A DNA stretch of 64,000 nt from Pseudomonas sp. NFIX28 (GCF_900107395.1 NZ_FNPW01000007.1:248001-312000), one strand, 5' to 3'; counted from the first letter of the stretch, positions 46,861-56,242 are shown. The notes: a model not told the origin generated them from the letters alone. Program-made: numbers and translations.

Positions 46861-48119
46861 CACGGCTCCATGGGAATGTTCAACGCCAACGCCCAACCGG
46901 CGCCGGGCCTGCTGAGGATGCGCAAGTCGCCGCCCAGGCTGCGGGCGCGCTCGGCCATCGAATGCAGGCCGACGCCCGGGCGCTGGGGCTGACGCGCGCC
47001 GCGGCCGTTGTCGCGAATCAGCAGGCGCACGCCGCGGGCGCTGCGTTGCAGGCGCACCCGCACCTGGCTGGCGCCGGCATGCCGGGCGACATTGGTCAGC
47101 GCTTCCTGCAACAGCCGATACAGCTGGGTCCGGCTCGCCCCGGGCAACTCCGGCAAGTGCTCGCCGACCCGCAGCCGGCAGTCGATACCCTGGCTGTCCT
47201 GCCATTGGCTCACCAGCAGGCCGAAGGCTTCGGCCAGCGGCAAGTGCTGCAGCACCACCGGATACAAGTCGTGCACCAGGGCGCGGAACCCCTGCTGCAG
47301 GCGTTCGCAATTGAGCTCCAGGGCCTGCGCCGTCTGCTCCACCACGGTCGGCTGGTCGGCCACCATGCGCAGCAGGCAGACCTGGGCACGGATGCCCGCC
47401 AGGTACTGCCCGAGGTCGTCGTGCAGGGTCTGCGCCAGGCAGGTGCGCTCCTGCTCCTGCACCGCCAGCAGGGCCCGGGTCAGCTGGGCATTGTCGGCGC
47501 GGGTCTGCTCCAGGGTGGCGGTCATGCGGTTGAAGTGCTCCGCCAGTTGGCGCGCCTCCGGCAAGCCGGCTTCGCGCAGGCGCGTCGTCAACTGTCCGCC
47601 GCTGACCTGGCGCAAGGCGCGCAGCAGTTCGTCCAGCAAGCCCATGGCGCGCCGCACGGCCCAGCGGATCGTCAACAGGCTCAGGAACAAGGCCAGGCCG
47701 CACAGGCCCAGCAGTTGCTGCAGGGAATCCCAGACTTCGTCGATTTCGTCCCGGGCGTCGACGGCGATCAGCACCCGGCGCCCGTCGCTCAGCTCCAGTA
47801 CCCGGGCGCTGTGACGGCGATCGCTGAACAGCTGGCGACCGAGCCAGGCCTGCACCCCCGCCGCCTCCGGCAGCCGCGCCGCTTCGCCCGGCGCCAGCCC
47901 ATGCACCCGCACATGGCGCAGGCTGCGGGTCAGCCGCGGTTGCAGGCTGGCCGGGTCGCGCACGGCGGTTTCACCGAGGTATTGCACCAGCGCCTCGGCG
48001 GCCTGCAATTCGCGCTCGACATCGACCACCGCCTGGTGCAGCAGCAACCCGGCGCAGGCCAACGTCACCACGACAAAGAAACCCGTGACCCAGAGGTTGA
48101 TCCGCCACAGCGCCGACAT
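46860..48119 (-). CDS. eraS: Membrane histidine kinase EraS
   Basis: A 419-residue sensor kinase. Transmembrane segments lie at about 8-30 and 135-157 with a periplasmic sensor of roughly 100 residues between them, and HAMP at about 158-210. HisKA_3 follows with LAQTLHDDLGQYLAGI (phospho-His233), then HATPase with LQEALTNVARHAGAS and LLIRDNGRGARQP. It is the second gene of a unit that begins with a 40-residue membrane peptide gene (two-base gap) and ends with eraR. Confidence 0.9.
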   Translation of the reverse strand: MSALWRINLWVTGFFVVVTLACAGLLLHQAVVDVERELQAAEALVQYLGETAVRDPASLQPRLTRSLRHVRVHGLAPGEAARLPEAAGVQAWLGRQLFSDRRHSARVLELSDGRRVLIAVDARDEIDEVWDSLQQLLGLCGLALFLSLLTIRWAVRRAMGLLDELLRALRQVSGGQLTTRLREAGLPEARQLAEHFNRMTATLEQTRADNAQLTRALLAVQEQERTCLAQTLHDDLGQYLAGIRAQVCLLRMVADQPTVVEQTAQALELNCERLQQGFRALVHDLYPVVLQHLPLAEAFGLLVSQWQDSQGIDCRLRVGEHLPELPGASRTQLYRLLQEALTNVARHAGASQVRVRLQRSARGVRLLIRDNGRGARQPQRPGVGLHSMAERARSLGGDLRILSRPGAGWALALNIPMEP

Positions 48120-48121
48120 GC

Positions 48122-48244
48122 CTAGCGCACCGGCCCCAGCGGCACCATCAGGCTCGGCGCCGGACGCGGGCCATGCAGGCGGTCGACGCCAATCAGGCTG
48201 AGGATCAGCAGCAAGGGCAGGAGCAGCACTTTGATGATGCGCAT
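48122..48244 (-). CDS. 40-residue membrane peptide gene upstream of eraS
   Basis: Short reading frame from ATG at 48244 to TAG at 48122. The peptide starts MRIIKVLLLPLLLILSLIGV and ends in a polar proline-rich tail (DRLHGPRPAPSLMVPLGPVR). One N-terminal transmembrane helix or signal anchor is evident. GGAG lies ten bases before the ATG. The stop is two bases before eraS, and a regulatory element of the island is centred 75 bases upstream, so this is the first gene of the eraSR transcript. It might modulate the kinase in the membrane. I do not recognise the family. Confidence 0.65.
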   Translation of the reverse strand: MRIIKVLLLPLLLILSLIGVDRLHGPRPAPSLMVPLGPVR

Positions 48245-48305
48245 GGGCGGGTTTCTCCAGGTTCAGGGCCGCTGCGCCCCATGCTAAAAGCGCGACGGGC
48301 GTGTT

Positions 48306-48328
48306 GAATTACTACCTTGGTACTGGCC
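48306..48328. promoter_or_regulatory. PQQ-island regulatory element between eraS unit and ABC operon
   Basis: AATTACTACCTTGGTACTGG lies in a 157-base divergent region. Its centre is 75 bases from the 40-residue peptide gene and 83 from the binding-protein gene at 48402, so one site may serve both directions. Confidence 0.6.
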
Positions 48329-48401
48329 GGGCGCTACTTTCTGCATATTTCCCCACCCCGGCAGGCTTCCTATGCTGGCGCCATCTGCCGTGGAGTGCCT
48401 T

Positions 48402-49586
48402 ATGCGCCAGCCTGCCCCCCTCGCCCTGACCTGCCTGCTGGCCCTGGCTGCCGCCCTGTTGCCCGCCGCCCGGGGCCATGCCGGGGACGAACCGCTGGCG
48501 GTGCGCATCGGCTACCTGGGCTATCGTCCCGATCCCGGCCCGCTGCTGTCCAACATCATTGCCGAGCCGGCCGACGCCGGGCTGCGGGGCGCCGAGCTGG
48601 CGATTGCCGACAGCAACAGCAGCGGGCGTTTTCTCAAGCAGGATTTTCGCCTCGACAGCGCCAGCGTCGACAGCCCCGAAGCCTTGCTGCAAGCCGCCAG
48701 GGCCCAGCATCAACAGGGCCTGCGGCTGTTCGTGGTGAACGCCCCGGCCGCCAGCCTGCGCCAGCTGTCCGCGGCCCTGCCCGACAGCCTGCTGTTCAAC
48801 GCCGGCAGCCCCGACGACAGCCTGCGCAGCAGCCAGTGCCTGGGCAACGTGCTGCACAGCCTGCCCGGCCGCGCCATGCTGGCCGATGCCCTGGGGCAGT
48901 TCCTGGTGCTGCGCAAATGGCCGCGGGCCCTGCTGGTGGTCGGCCAGACCGAGGACGACCGGGCCTACGCCGCGGCCCTGCGCCGAGCGGCGAAGCGCTT
49001 CGGCCTGCAGATCGTCGCCGAAAAGACCTGGAGCTTCGATAACGACCAGCGCCGCAGCGCCCAGGCCGACATGCCGCTGTTCACCCAGACCGCCGAATAC
49101 GACGTGGTGCTGGTGGCCGACGAGCGCGGCGACTTCGGCGAATACCTGCCCTACCAGACCTGGTACCCGCGGCCCGTGGCCGGGACCCAGGGCCTGACCC
49201 CCACCGGCTGGCACAAGACGGTGGAAACCTTCGGCGCGGCGCAGCTGCAAAAACGCTTCGAGGCCCTGGCCGGGCGCTGGATGAACGACCGCGACTTCGC
49301 CGCCTGGATGGCCGTGCGCAGCATCGCCAGCGCGGTGGGCAAACTGCGCCAGGTCGAACCGCGCGCCCTCCAGCAACTGCTGCTCAGCGACCGCCTGCCG
49401 CTGGACGGCTTCAAGGGCCGCAAACTCAGCTACCGCCCCTGGAACGGCGAACTGCGCCAGCCGATCCCGCTGGTCCAGCCCCGGGCCCTGGTCAGTACTT
49501 CGCCCCAGGAAGGTTTCCTGCACCCTTTCAACGAAATGGACAGCCTGGGCTACGACAAGCCCGAAGTGAGCTGCGGCTACCCCTGA
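48402..49586 (+). CDS. PQQ-dependent alcohol dehydrogenase system ABC substrate-binding protein
   Basis: A 394-residue periplasmic Leu/Ile/Val-binding-like (type I) protein with signal peptide (ALTCLLALAAALLPAARGHA). Domain start AVRIGYLGYRPDPGPLLSN; later LFVVNAPAASLRQLSAALPD and ALLVVGQTEDDRAYAAALRR are the usual Rossmann-like lobes. The C-terminal segment (DGFKGRKLSYRPWNGELRQP) fits the PQQ-associated family. ATG at 48402 has GGAG seven bases upstream. It leads an operon with a beta-propeller protein, ABC ATPase and permease; ligand unknown. Confidence 0.88.
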   Translation: MRQPAPLALTCLLALAAALLPAARGHAGDEPLAVRIGYLGYRPDPGPLLSNIIAEPADAGLRGAELAIADSNSSGRFLKQDFRLDSASVDSPEALLQAARAQHQQGLRLFVVNAPAASLRQLSAALPDSLLFNAGSPDDSLRSSQCLGNVLHSLPGRAMLADALGQFLVLRKWPRALLVVGQTEDDRAYAAALRRAAKRFGLQIVAEKTWSFDNDQRRSAQADMPLFTQTAEYDVVLVADERGDFGEYLPYQTWYPRPVAGTQGLTPTGWHKTVETFGAAQLQKRFEALAGRWMNDRDFAAWMAVRSIASAVGKLRQVEPRALQQLLLSDRLPLDGFKGRKLSYRPWNGELRQPIPLVQPRALVSTSPQEGFLHPFNEMDSLGYDKPEVSCGYP

Positions 49587-49615
49587 CCGATAACCACAAC
49601 AACAAGGAATCCGCC

Positions 49616-50605
49616 ATGCGCCGCATTTTGTTTTGCCGGCCCACGTTTCTTCCCCGCCTGCTGTGCGGCGCGCTGCTGCTGGCCGGCGGGCACGCCCTGG
49701 CCGCCACCGCCTGGGTTTCCAACGAGAAGGACAACAGCCTCAGCCTGATCGACATGCAGACCCTGGAAGTCACCGAGACCCTGGCGGTGGGCCAGCGCCC
49801 GCGCGGCTTGCTGCTGTCCCACGACAACAAGCTGCTGTACATCTGCGCCAGCGATTCGGACCGGGTCCAGGTGATGGACGTGGCCACGCGCAACATCGTC
49901 AAGGAGCTGCCCTCGGGCAAGGACCCCGAGCAGTTCGCCCTGCACCCCAACAACCGCTGGCTGTATGTGTCCAACGAGGACGATGCGCTGGTCACGGTGA
50001 TCGACACCGAGACCGCCAAGGTCCTGGGGCAGATCAACGTCGGCGTCGAGCCCGAAGGCATGGCGGTCAGCCCCGATGGCAAATGGGCGGTCAACACCAG
50101 CGAAACCACCAACATGCTGCACTGGATCGACACCCGCACCCAGACCCTGGCCGAGAGTACGCCGGTGGACCAGCGCCCGCGGTTCGTCGAGTTCAGCCGG
50201 GATGGCTCGCGGCTCTGGGCCTCGGCGGAAATCGGCGGCACGCTGACCATTCTCGACACGGCCTCGCGCCAGGTGCTCAAGACCCTTGGCTTCCAGATCA
50301 AGGGCGTGCACCCGGACAAGGTCCAGCCGGTGGGCATCAAGCTCAGCGCCGACGGCCGCTACGCGTTCGTCGCCCTGGGCCCGGCCAACCATGTGGCGGT
50401 GGTCGATGCGAAGACCTACGAGATTCTCGACTACCTGCTGGTGGGACGACGGGTCTGGCAGCTGGCGTTTACCCCGGACCAGAGCCGGTTGCTGGCCACC
50501 AACGGGGTCAGCGGCGACGTCTCGGTGATCGATGTGAACAGCCTCAAGGTGCTCAAGTCGGTGAAGGTCGGACGTTACCCCTGGGGCGTGGTGGTGACGC
50601 CATGA
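49616..50605 (+). CDS. PQQ-catabolism-associated YVTN beta-propeller protein
   Basis: A 329-residue exported protein (signal peptide to about residue 30, LCGALLLAGGHALA). It consists of YVTN/NHL-like propeller repeats (WVSNEKDNSLSLIDMQTLEV, LYVSNEDDALVTVIDTETAK, FVALGPANHVAVVDAKTYEI, LATNGVSGDVSVIDVNSLKV). It is probably a periplasmic seven-bladed propeller serving as scaffold or ligand-binding partner of the ABC system. Its stop overlaps the ATPase start (ATGA). Confidence 0.88.
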   Translation: MRRILFCRPTFLPRLLCGALLLAGGHALAATAWVSNEKDNSLSLIDMQTLEVTETLAVGQRPRGLLLSHDNKLLYICASDSDRVQVMDVATRNIVKELPSGKDPEQFALHPNNRWLYVSNEDDALVTVIDTETAKVLGQINVGVEPEGMAVSPDGKWAVNTSETTNMLHWIDTRTQTLAESTPVDQRPRFVEFSRDGSRLWASAEIGGTLTILDTASRQVLKTLGFQIKGVHPDKVQPVGIKLSADGRYAFVALGPANHVAVVDAKTYEILDYLLVGRRVWQLAFTPDQSRLLATNGVSGDVSVIDVNSLKVLKSVKVGRYPWGVVVTP

Positions 50606-51369
50606 ACGCCCTCGATGTCAGTGACCTGAGCTTCGCCTATGGCCAGCGCGAGGCGCTCCGGCAAGTCGGTTTCAGCCTGGCGCCCGGGCGCTTCGCGGCA
50701 TTGCTGGGGCCCAACGGCGCGGGCAAGTCGACGCTGATCGCCCTGCTCACCCGGCTTTACGACCTGCAGCACGGCGACATCCGCGTCTGCGGCTGCTCGC
50801 TGCGCAACGCCGCGCGCCCGGCCTTGCGCCAGCTCGGCGTGGTGTTCCAGCAAAGCACCCTGGACCTGGACCTGAGCGTCGAGCAGAACCTGCGCTACCA
50901 CGCCGCCCTGCATGGCCTGTCGCGACGCGAAAGCGCAGAGCGGATCGATGCCGAACTGGCCCGCCAGGGCCTGAGCGAACGGCGGCGCGAACGGGTCCGC
51001 GAGCTGAATGTCGGGCACCGCCGGCGAGTGGAAATCGCCCGTGCGCTGCTGCATCGGCCGCGCCTGTTGCTGCTCGACGAAGCCAGCGCCGGCCTCGACC
51101 CGGCCAGCCGCCTGGCCCTCAACCGGCACCTTCGCCAGCTGTGCCGCGAACAGCAGCTCAGCGTGCTCTGGACCACCCACCTGCTGGATGAAGTGCAGCC
51201 CAGCGATGACCTGCTGATCCTGCATCGGGGGCGGCTGGTGGCCAGCGGCGCGGCGCACGCCTTGAGCCTGGAGCACGGCGGCGACCTCGACACCGCCTTC
51301 GCCCGCCTGACCACCGCGCCCGGCCCTGGCGCGGGTAACGCCACGACCACGGGAGCCAACGCCCAATGA
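50602..51369 (+). CDS. PQQ-associated ABC transporter ATP-binding protein
   Basis: A 255-residue ABC ATPase. Walker A is GPNGAGKST, the Q-loop FQQST, and Walker B LLLLDEASAGLDPASR with the catalytic Glu; the switch His is in WTTHLLDEV. The signature motif is degenerate: LNVGHRRRVEIARAL instead of LSGGQ. It pairs with the permease at 51366 (four-base overlap). The pair has export-type (ABC-2) architecture, in contrast to the importer-like binding protein in the same operon. The transported compound is unknown. Confidence 0.88.
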   Translation: MNALDVSDLSFAYGQREALRQVGFSLAPGRFAALLGPNGAGKSTLIALLTRLYDLQHGDIRVCGCSLRNAARPALRQLGVVFQQSTLDLDLSVEQNLRYHAALHGLSRRESAERIDAELARQGLSERRRERVRELNVGHRRRVEIARALLHRPRLLLLDEASAGLDPASRLALNRHLRQLCREQQLSVLWTTHLLDEVQPSDDLLILHRGRLVASGAAHALSLEHGGDLDTAFARLTTAPGPGAGNATTTGANAQ

Positions 51370-52157
51370 ACGCCTACTGGCAATGTTTCCATGGCATCCT
51401 GCTGCGCGAATGCCTGCGCTTCGTGCTGCAGCGCAGCCGTTTTCTCAGCGCCCTGGTGCGCCCGCTGCTGTGGCTGCTGGTGTTTGCCGCGGGGTTTCGC
51501 GCGGCCCTGGGCATCGCGATCATCGAGCCTTACGACACCTACATTCCCTATGAGGTGTACATCGTCCCGGGCCTGGCCTGCATGATCCTGCTGTTCAACG
51601 GCATGCAGAGTTCGCTGTCGATGGTCTACGACCGGGAAATGGGCAGCATGCGCGTGCTGCTGACCAGCCCGTTGCCGCGCGCGTTCCTGCTCGCCAGCAA
51701 GCTGCTGGCCACTGCGCTGATATCGCTGTTGCAGGTCTATGTGTTTCTCGCGGTCGCCTGGCTGTACGACGTGCAACCGCCGCCGACCGGCCTGCTGCTG
51801 GCGCTGCCGGCGTTGCTGCTGGTGGCCCTGATGCTCAGTGCCCTGGGGCTGCTGCTGTCGAATGCGATCCGCCAGCTGGAGAACTTTGCCGGGGTGATGA
51901 ATTTCGTGATTTTCCCGCTGTTCTTCCTGTCTTCGGCGCTGTACCCGCTGTGGAAAATGCGCGAGGCCAGCCCGTGGCTGTATTGGCTCTGCGCGGTGAA
52001 CCCTTTTACCCATGCCGTGGAACTGCTGCGCTTTGCCCTGTACCAGCGCTTCAATCCGCTGGCGCTGGCGGTGTGCCTGGGGCTGACGCTGCTGTTCGCG
52101 CTGCTGGCGATCCTCAGCTTCAACCCGCAGCACGCGGCCCTGCGCAAACCCCGCTGA
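51366..52157 (+). CDS. PQQ-associated ABC-2 type permease (PedC-like)
   Basis: A 263-residue membrane protein with six predicted helices and the ABC-2 core, including YIVPGLACMILLFNGMQSSL, the DREMGSMRVLLTSPLPR loop, and a C-terminal helix after YPLWKMREASPW. Family members accompany phenylethanol and ethanol PQQ-dehydrogenase clusters. It ends the four-gene operon starting at 48402; the CXXCW gene downstream has its own element. Confidence 0.87.
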   Translation: MNAYWQCFHGILLRECLRFVLQRSRFLSALVRPLLWLLVFAAGFRAALGIAIIEPYDTYIPYEVYIVPGLACMILLFNGMQSSLSMVYDREMGSMRVLLTSPLPRAFLLASKLLATALISLLQVYVFLAVAWLYDVQPPPTGLLLALPALLLVALMLSALGLLLSNAIRQLENFAGVMNFVIFPLFFLSSALYPLWKMREASPWLYWLCAVNPFTHAVELLRFALYQRFNPLALAVCLGLTLLFALLAILSFNPQHAALRKPR

Positions 52158-52190
52158 AGCGCCTCCCGCGACGCCCGTCCAGCCCTGGCC

Positions 52191-52211
52191 GGCTACTACT
52201 TTAGTACTGGC
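52191..52211 (+). promoter_or_regulatory. PQQ-island regulatory element upstream of the CXXCW gene
   Basis: GGCTACTACTTTAGTACTGG matches the 48306 copy at TACTAC-TT-GTACTGG and is centred 86 bases before the start at 52287. Confidence 0.55.
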
Positions 52212-52286
52212 TTTGCTGTCTATCGTCGCATTCACAAAGCACCGCCGCTGGCATGTAATGGGCCTATAACAAAAAGGATAAAACCC

Positions 52287-52844
52287 ATGCCCCGTGCCCT
52301 GCCCTGGCTGCCGCGCCCTTTCTTGACGGTTCTTGCGTTGAGCCTGTTGCCGGGCATTGCCCTGGCCGACGGCGCGCTGTTTTCCGCCCAGGGCTATCGC
52401 ACCGGCCACTATCGCAGCCCGACGCCAAGCCAGGCCGAGGGTGCCCGCCTCGTCGATACCGCCGCCCTGCAACGGCTGCTGGACCAGAACCCCAGGCCGG
52501 TGCTGATCGACGTCTATCGCCGGCAATGGCTGCACGGCCGCTTCATCGAAGACACACCCCACGCCAACGTCCCCGGCAGCCTGTGGCTGGCCAATACCGG
52601 CGACGGCGAGCTGAGCCCGGCCTGGCAGGATTACTTCGCCCGTAACCTCGAAAAGGCCAGTGCCGGGCACCGGGAACAACCGCTGGTCTTTTACTGCCGC
52701 GCCGATTGCTGGTTGAGCTGGAACGCGGTAAAACGCGCGGCGACCCTGGGCTATAACAATCTGTATTGGTATCGCGATGGCCTGGACGCCTGGGAGCAAG
52801 CCAACCTGCCGCTGCAGCCGGCCCGACCGGAGCCCTTTCCCTGA
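52287..52844 (+). CDS. PQQ-dependent catabolism-associated CXXCW-motif protein
   Basis: A 185-residue exported protein (signal peptide PFLTVLALSLLPGIALA) with a rhodanese-like fold. The defining motif is YCRADCWLSWNAVKRA, Cys-X3-Cys-Trp here (the family is named CXXCW), in place of a rhodanese active loop. LIDVYRRQWLHGRFI is the strand-loop typical of the fold. It probably handles thiol or redox chemistry in the periplasm with the quinoprotein system, and is followed by agmR after 54 bases. Confidence 0.87.
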   Translation: MPRALPWLPRPFLTVLALSLLPGIALADGALFSAQGYRTGHYRSPTPSQAEGARLVDTAALQRLLDQNPRPVLIDVYRRQWLHGRFIEDTPHANVPGSLWLANTGDGELSPAWQDYFARNLEKASAGHREQPLVFYCRADCWLSWNAVKRAATLGYNNLYWYRDGLDAWEQANLPLQPARPEPFP

Positions 52845-52898
52845 CCCTTGCCCGAGAACGCGTGCACGCCCCAACCACAATAACGAGGTGAAAAGGCC

Positions 52899-53564
52899 AT
52901 GTATAAAATTCTGATTGCCGACGATCACCCACTGTTTCGCGAAGCCATCGGCAATGTCATCGGCGATGGCTTCCCCGACAGCGAAGTCATGGAGACTGCC
53001 GACCTGGACAGTGCCCTGGCGCTGACCCGGGAACATGACGACCTCGACCTGATCCTGCTCGACCTGAACATGCCCGGCATGCACGGCCTCAATGGCCTGA
53101 TCACCCTGCGCAACGAGGCGCCGACCACGCCGGTGGTGATCGTCTCGGCCGAGCAGGAAAAACAGATCGTGCTGCAGGCCATCACCTACGGCGCGGTGGG
53201 TTTCATCACCAAATCCTCGCCGCGCGCGCAGATGATCGAAGCGATCGAGCAGATCCTCAACGGCAACGTCTACCTGCCGCCCGACATCATCCGCGCCCAG
53301 AAGAGCAGCACCGGCCGGCGCCTGAACGACACCCCGAGCTTTCCTCCCGAGCTGCTCCAGGCCCTGACCCGCAAGCAGCTGCTGGTGCTGGAGCGCATGA
53401 CCAAGGGCGAGTCGAACAAGCAGATCGCCTACACCCTCGATATCGCCGAAACCACGGTCAAGGCCCACGTCTCGGCGATTTTGCGCAAACTCAATGTGCA
53501 CAACCGGGTGCAGGCGATCCTCAGTGCCGGGGATATCGATTTCGGCGACTACCTGCGTCGCTGA
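52899..53564 (+). CDS. agmR: LuxR-family response regulator AgmR/ErbR
   Basis: A 221-residue NarL-type regulator, the main activator of PQQ-alcohol oxidation genes in pseudomonads (AgmR, ErbR, PedR1). The receiver has ADDH and phospho-Asp55 in [14 protein letters not shown]; Lys in GFITKSSPR. The HTH is in the C-terminal part ([40 protein letters not shown]). A probable ribosome-binding site (GAGGTGA) precedes the ATG. A hybrid kinase gene follows convergently at 53609 and may be its partner. Confidence 0.9.
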   Translation: MYKILIADDHPLFREAIGNVIGDGFPDSEVMETADLDSALALTREHDDLDLILLDLNMPGMHGLNGLITLRNEAPTTPVVIVSAEQEKQIVLQAITYGAVGFITKSSPRAQMIEAIEQILNGNVYLPPDIIRAQKSSTGRRLNDTPSFPPELLQALTRKQLLVLERMTKGESNKQIAYTLDIAETTVKAHVSAILRKLNVHNRVQAILSAGDIDFGDYLRR

Positions 53565-53608
53565 AGGCAACCGCTGCAGACGTCATGGCCGGCGACGAGA
53601 CGCCGGCC

Positions 53609-56242
53609 TCAAGACCGGGCCAGCAGATGGCTCATCGCGGTCTTGAGCTTCATCGGCCGTACCGGCTTGTGCATCAGGGTATGGCCCCGCTCGCGGATCT
53701 GTTGCTTGAGTTCATTGCTGTAGTTGGCGGTGATCATCATCGCCGGTATCGGCAAGCCACGACGGGCGTTGATCCGGGCCACGGCGTCGACGCCATTGCA
53801 ATCGTGGTCCAGGTGGTAGTCGGCGATCAGCAGGTCGACCTCGGCATGGTAGTTGTCCACCTGGCGCGCCAGGTCTTGTTCCGACAACGCGGTCACCACC
53901 TGGCAGCCCCAGCCTTCAAGCAGCGTGCGCATGCCGGCGCAAATCGCCGCGTCGTTATCCAGGACCCAGACCCGCGCCCCGCGCAGGCGTTCGAGCATCG
54001 GCTCGCTCATCGCCAGGCTCGGCGTGGCCTTGGGAGCGGTGGCGCTCAGCGGTACTTCGACGGCGAACATCGAGCCCTTGCCCGGCCATGAGCGCACGCG
54101 AACGCGGTGACCGAGGATGCCGGCGATTTTCTCCACGATCGCCAGGCCCAGGCCCAGGCCGCGATCCTGGTTCGGGCGCTGTACATCGCCGCGCTTGAAC
54201 TCCTGGAAAATCTCTTCCAGGCGCTCTTCGGCGATCCCGATCCCGCTGTCCCAGACTTCGATCGACAGGCGCTGGCGCTGGCGCCGGCAGCCCAGCACCA
54301 CGCGGCCGCTGCGGGTGTAGCGAATGGCATTGCTGAGCAGGTTGCGCAGGATCCGCGCCAGCAGCTGGATGTCGCTGCGCACCAGCGCCGAACAGCCGAT
54401 AAAGCGCAATTCGAGCCCTTCGCTGCGGGCCACCTGGGCGTATTCGGCGGCGAGGTTGTCGAGCAGTTCGCTGAGGGCGAACGGCGCGATATCGGCCTTG
54501 ATCACCCCGGCGTCGAGCTTGGAAATATCCACCAGGGTGCCCAGCAGGTTTTCCACGTCTTCCAGGGAATGGCTGACATTGCGTACCAGCTGGGTACAGG
54601 CCTGCGGCTCGCGCCGTTCCAGCAACGCGCTGGTGAACAGCCGCGCGGCGTTCAAGGGCTGCAGCAGGTCATGGCTGACGGCGGCCAGGAACTTGGTCTT
54701 CGACAGGTTGGCCTGCTCGGCCTCGAGCTTGGCCTCGCGCAGGCGCGACTCGACCCGGCTGCGCTCGTCGATCTCGCGCAGCAACTGCTGGTTGAGGCTG
54801 GTCAGCTCGGCGGTGCGCTCACGAACCCGCAACTCCAGGTTTTGATAGGCCTGGTGCAGCGCCTCGGCGGTCTTGCGGCGCTCGGTGATGTCGCGGATCA
54901 GCACGAAGATCCCCACCACTTCGCCACTGGCCAGGCGGTTCGGCACGTAGGAGCGCAGCATGTAGCGCTCCTGATTGTTGATGTTGGTCTCGGCAAACTC
55001 GAAGGTCACGCTCTCTCCCGCCAGGGCCCGCTCCACATAGGCTTCCAGGCGCTGGTAATGCTGCTCGCTATGGGCCTCGCGCAGGCTCTGGCCGAGCATC
55101 ACGCCGCGGGGCCAGCAGTACCACTGCTCATAGACTTTGTTGGTGAATTCATACACCAGGTCGGCATTCAGGTAGGCGATCAGCGCCGGTACGTGGTCGG
55201 TGATCAGGCGGATCCAGCGTTCGCTTTCACTCAGGGCCTCGGCGTGCTGGTAGCGCTCGGTGATGTCGGTGAAGGTGTTGACGAAACCGCCGGTGGGCAG
55301 CGGGTGGGTACGGATTTCCAGCACGCGCCCGTCGCACAGGCGTTGTTCGCATTCGTGGACGATCCGCCCGTTGGCGTCGCGGCTGTCGGGGGTCAGCAGG
55401 CTCAGTTCGCTGTCGCCGATCACCTCGGCGAACGGCCGGTGGGCGGCCACCGGCGCCAGGCCGCTGAGCTCGAGGAAACGCCGGTTCCACAGTTCCAGGA
55501 TGCCCTCGGCATTGACCATGGCCACGCCTTGGGACAGGTTGTCCACCGCGCGCTGCAACAGGTGGGATTTCTGCGCCACCGCCTGCTCGCGGCGCACGGT
55601 CTCGCTGAGCTTGACCTCGGTGATGTCGGTGAACAGGATCACCCGCCCGCCCTCGCGGGTCTGGCGTTCGCTGACTTGCAGCCAGCGCCCGTTGTGCAGC
55701 CGATAGAGCAAATGTTCGTCGGCATGCCCGCGCGGCTCTTCGTTGAACAGGCCGGAGGTGGTCATCAGCCGCTTGACCTCGGCCAGGCGCATGCCGGCGA
55801 TGATCCGCACCCGGCTGTTGGCCCAGAACGCCTTGAACCGGCTGTTGCACAGCACGATGCGCTGGTTCTGGTCGAACAGCACAAACGCGTCGGAAATGCT
55901 TTCAATGGCGTCGATCAGGTGCTGGTGCGCGGTTTCGGCCCGCAGCCGGGCCTCGCTGAGCAAGTGATTGCCGGCCTTGAGCTCGGCCATGGCCTGGTTC
56001 AGCGCGTCGGTGCGCTCGCGCACTTGTTCGGCCAGCACCACCGAATGCTGGAACGCCGCATACGGGTCGTTGCCACGGGTCACCCCGGACTCGATGCGCT
56101 CGATCAGCGCGCCATTGATCCGCTGCAGCTTGTGGTTTTCATGCTGCAGGCGGGCAACCTGCGCCTGCAGCTCAGCGACTGAGTGGAGATCGGTTGCGGG
56201 CAATGGCGACCCCGGTGAAGGTCTGGTTGATGTGCATGCCAT
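53609..56242 (-). CDS. Multi-PAS hybrid sensor histidine kinase (ErcS'/NahK-like)
   Basis: An 877-residue soluble hybrid kinase. N-terminal coiled coil (20-105), three PAS domains (about 105-212, 228-332 and 340-455), a second coiled coil (460-515), HisKA with AVSHDLLQPLNAARLF (phospho-His524), HATPase (SNAIRYTRSG, DSGIGIAEE, GLGLGLAIV), and a C-terminal receiver with LLIADYHLDHDCNG. ATG at 56242 has GGAG nine bases before it and overlaps the FIST gene by 71 bases; a TTG about 12 codons in is an alternative start. The coupling suggests the FIST protein is its sensory partner. Kinase part closely resembles ercS at 29497, indicating paralogy. Confidence 0.87.
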   Translation of the reverse strand: MACTSTRPSPGSPLPATDLHSVAELQAQVARLQHENHKLQRINGALIERIESGVTRGNDPYAAFQHSVVLAEQVRERTDALNQAMAELKAGNHLLSEARLRAETAHQHLIDAIESISDAFVLFDQNQRIVLCNSRFKAFWANSRVRIIAGMRLAEVKRLMTTSGLFNEEPRGHADEHLLYRLHNGRWLQVSERQTREGGRVILFTDITEVKLSETVRREQAVAQKSHLLQRAVDNLSQGVAMVNAEGILELWNRRFLELSGLAPVAAHRPFAEVIGDSELSLLTPDSRDANGRIVHECEQRLCDGRVLEIRTHPLPTGGFVNTFTDITERYQHAEALSESERWIRLITDHVPALIAYLNADLVYEFTNKVYEQWYCWPRGVMLGQSLREAHSEQHYQRLEAYVERALAGESVTFEFAETNINNQERYMLRSYVPNRLASGEVVGIFVLIRDITERRKTAEALHQAYQNLELRVRERTAELTSLNQQLLREIDERSRVESRLREAKLEAEQANLSKTKFLAAVSHDLLQPLNAARLFTSALLERREPQACTQLVRNVSHSLEDVENLLGTLVDISKLDAGVIKADIAPFALSELLDNLAAEYAQVARSEGLELRFIGCSALVRSDIQLLARILRNLLSNAIRYTRSGRVVLGCRRQRQRLSIEVWDSGIGIAEERLEEIFQEFKRGDVQRPNQDRGLGLGLAIVEKIAGILGHRVRVRSWPGKGSMFAVEVPLSATAPKATPSLAMSEPMLERLRGARVWVLDNDAAICAGMRTLLEGWGCQVVTALSEQDLARQVDNYHAEVDLLIADYHLDHDCNGVDAVARINARRGLPIPAMMITANYSNELKQQIRERGHTLMHKPVRPMKLKTAMSHLLARS

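Noticed and set aside
53609..56242. Possible gene fusion of FIST and kinase
   Set aside because: They are in different reading frames with a 71-base overlap, each with its own start and stop; coupled but not fused.
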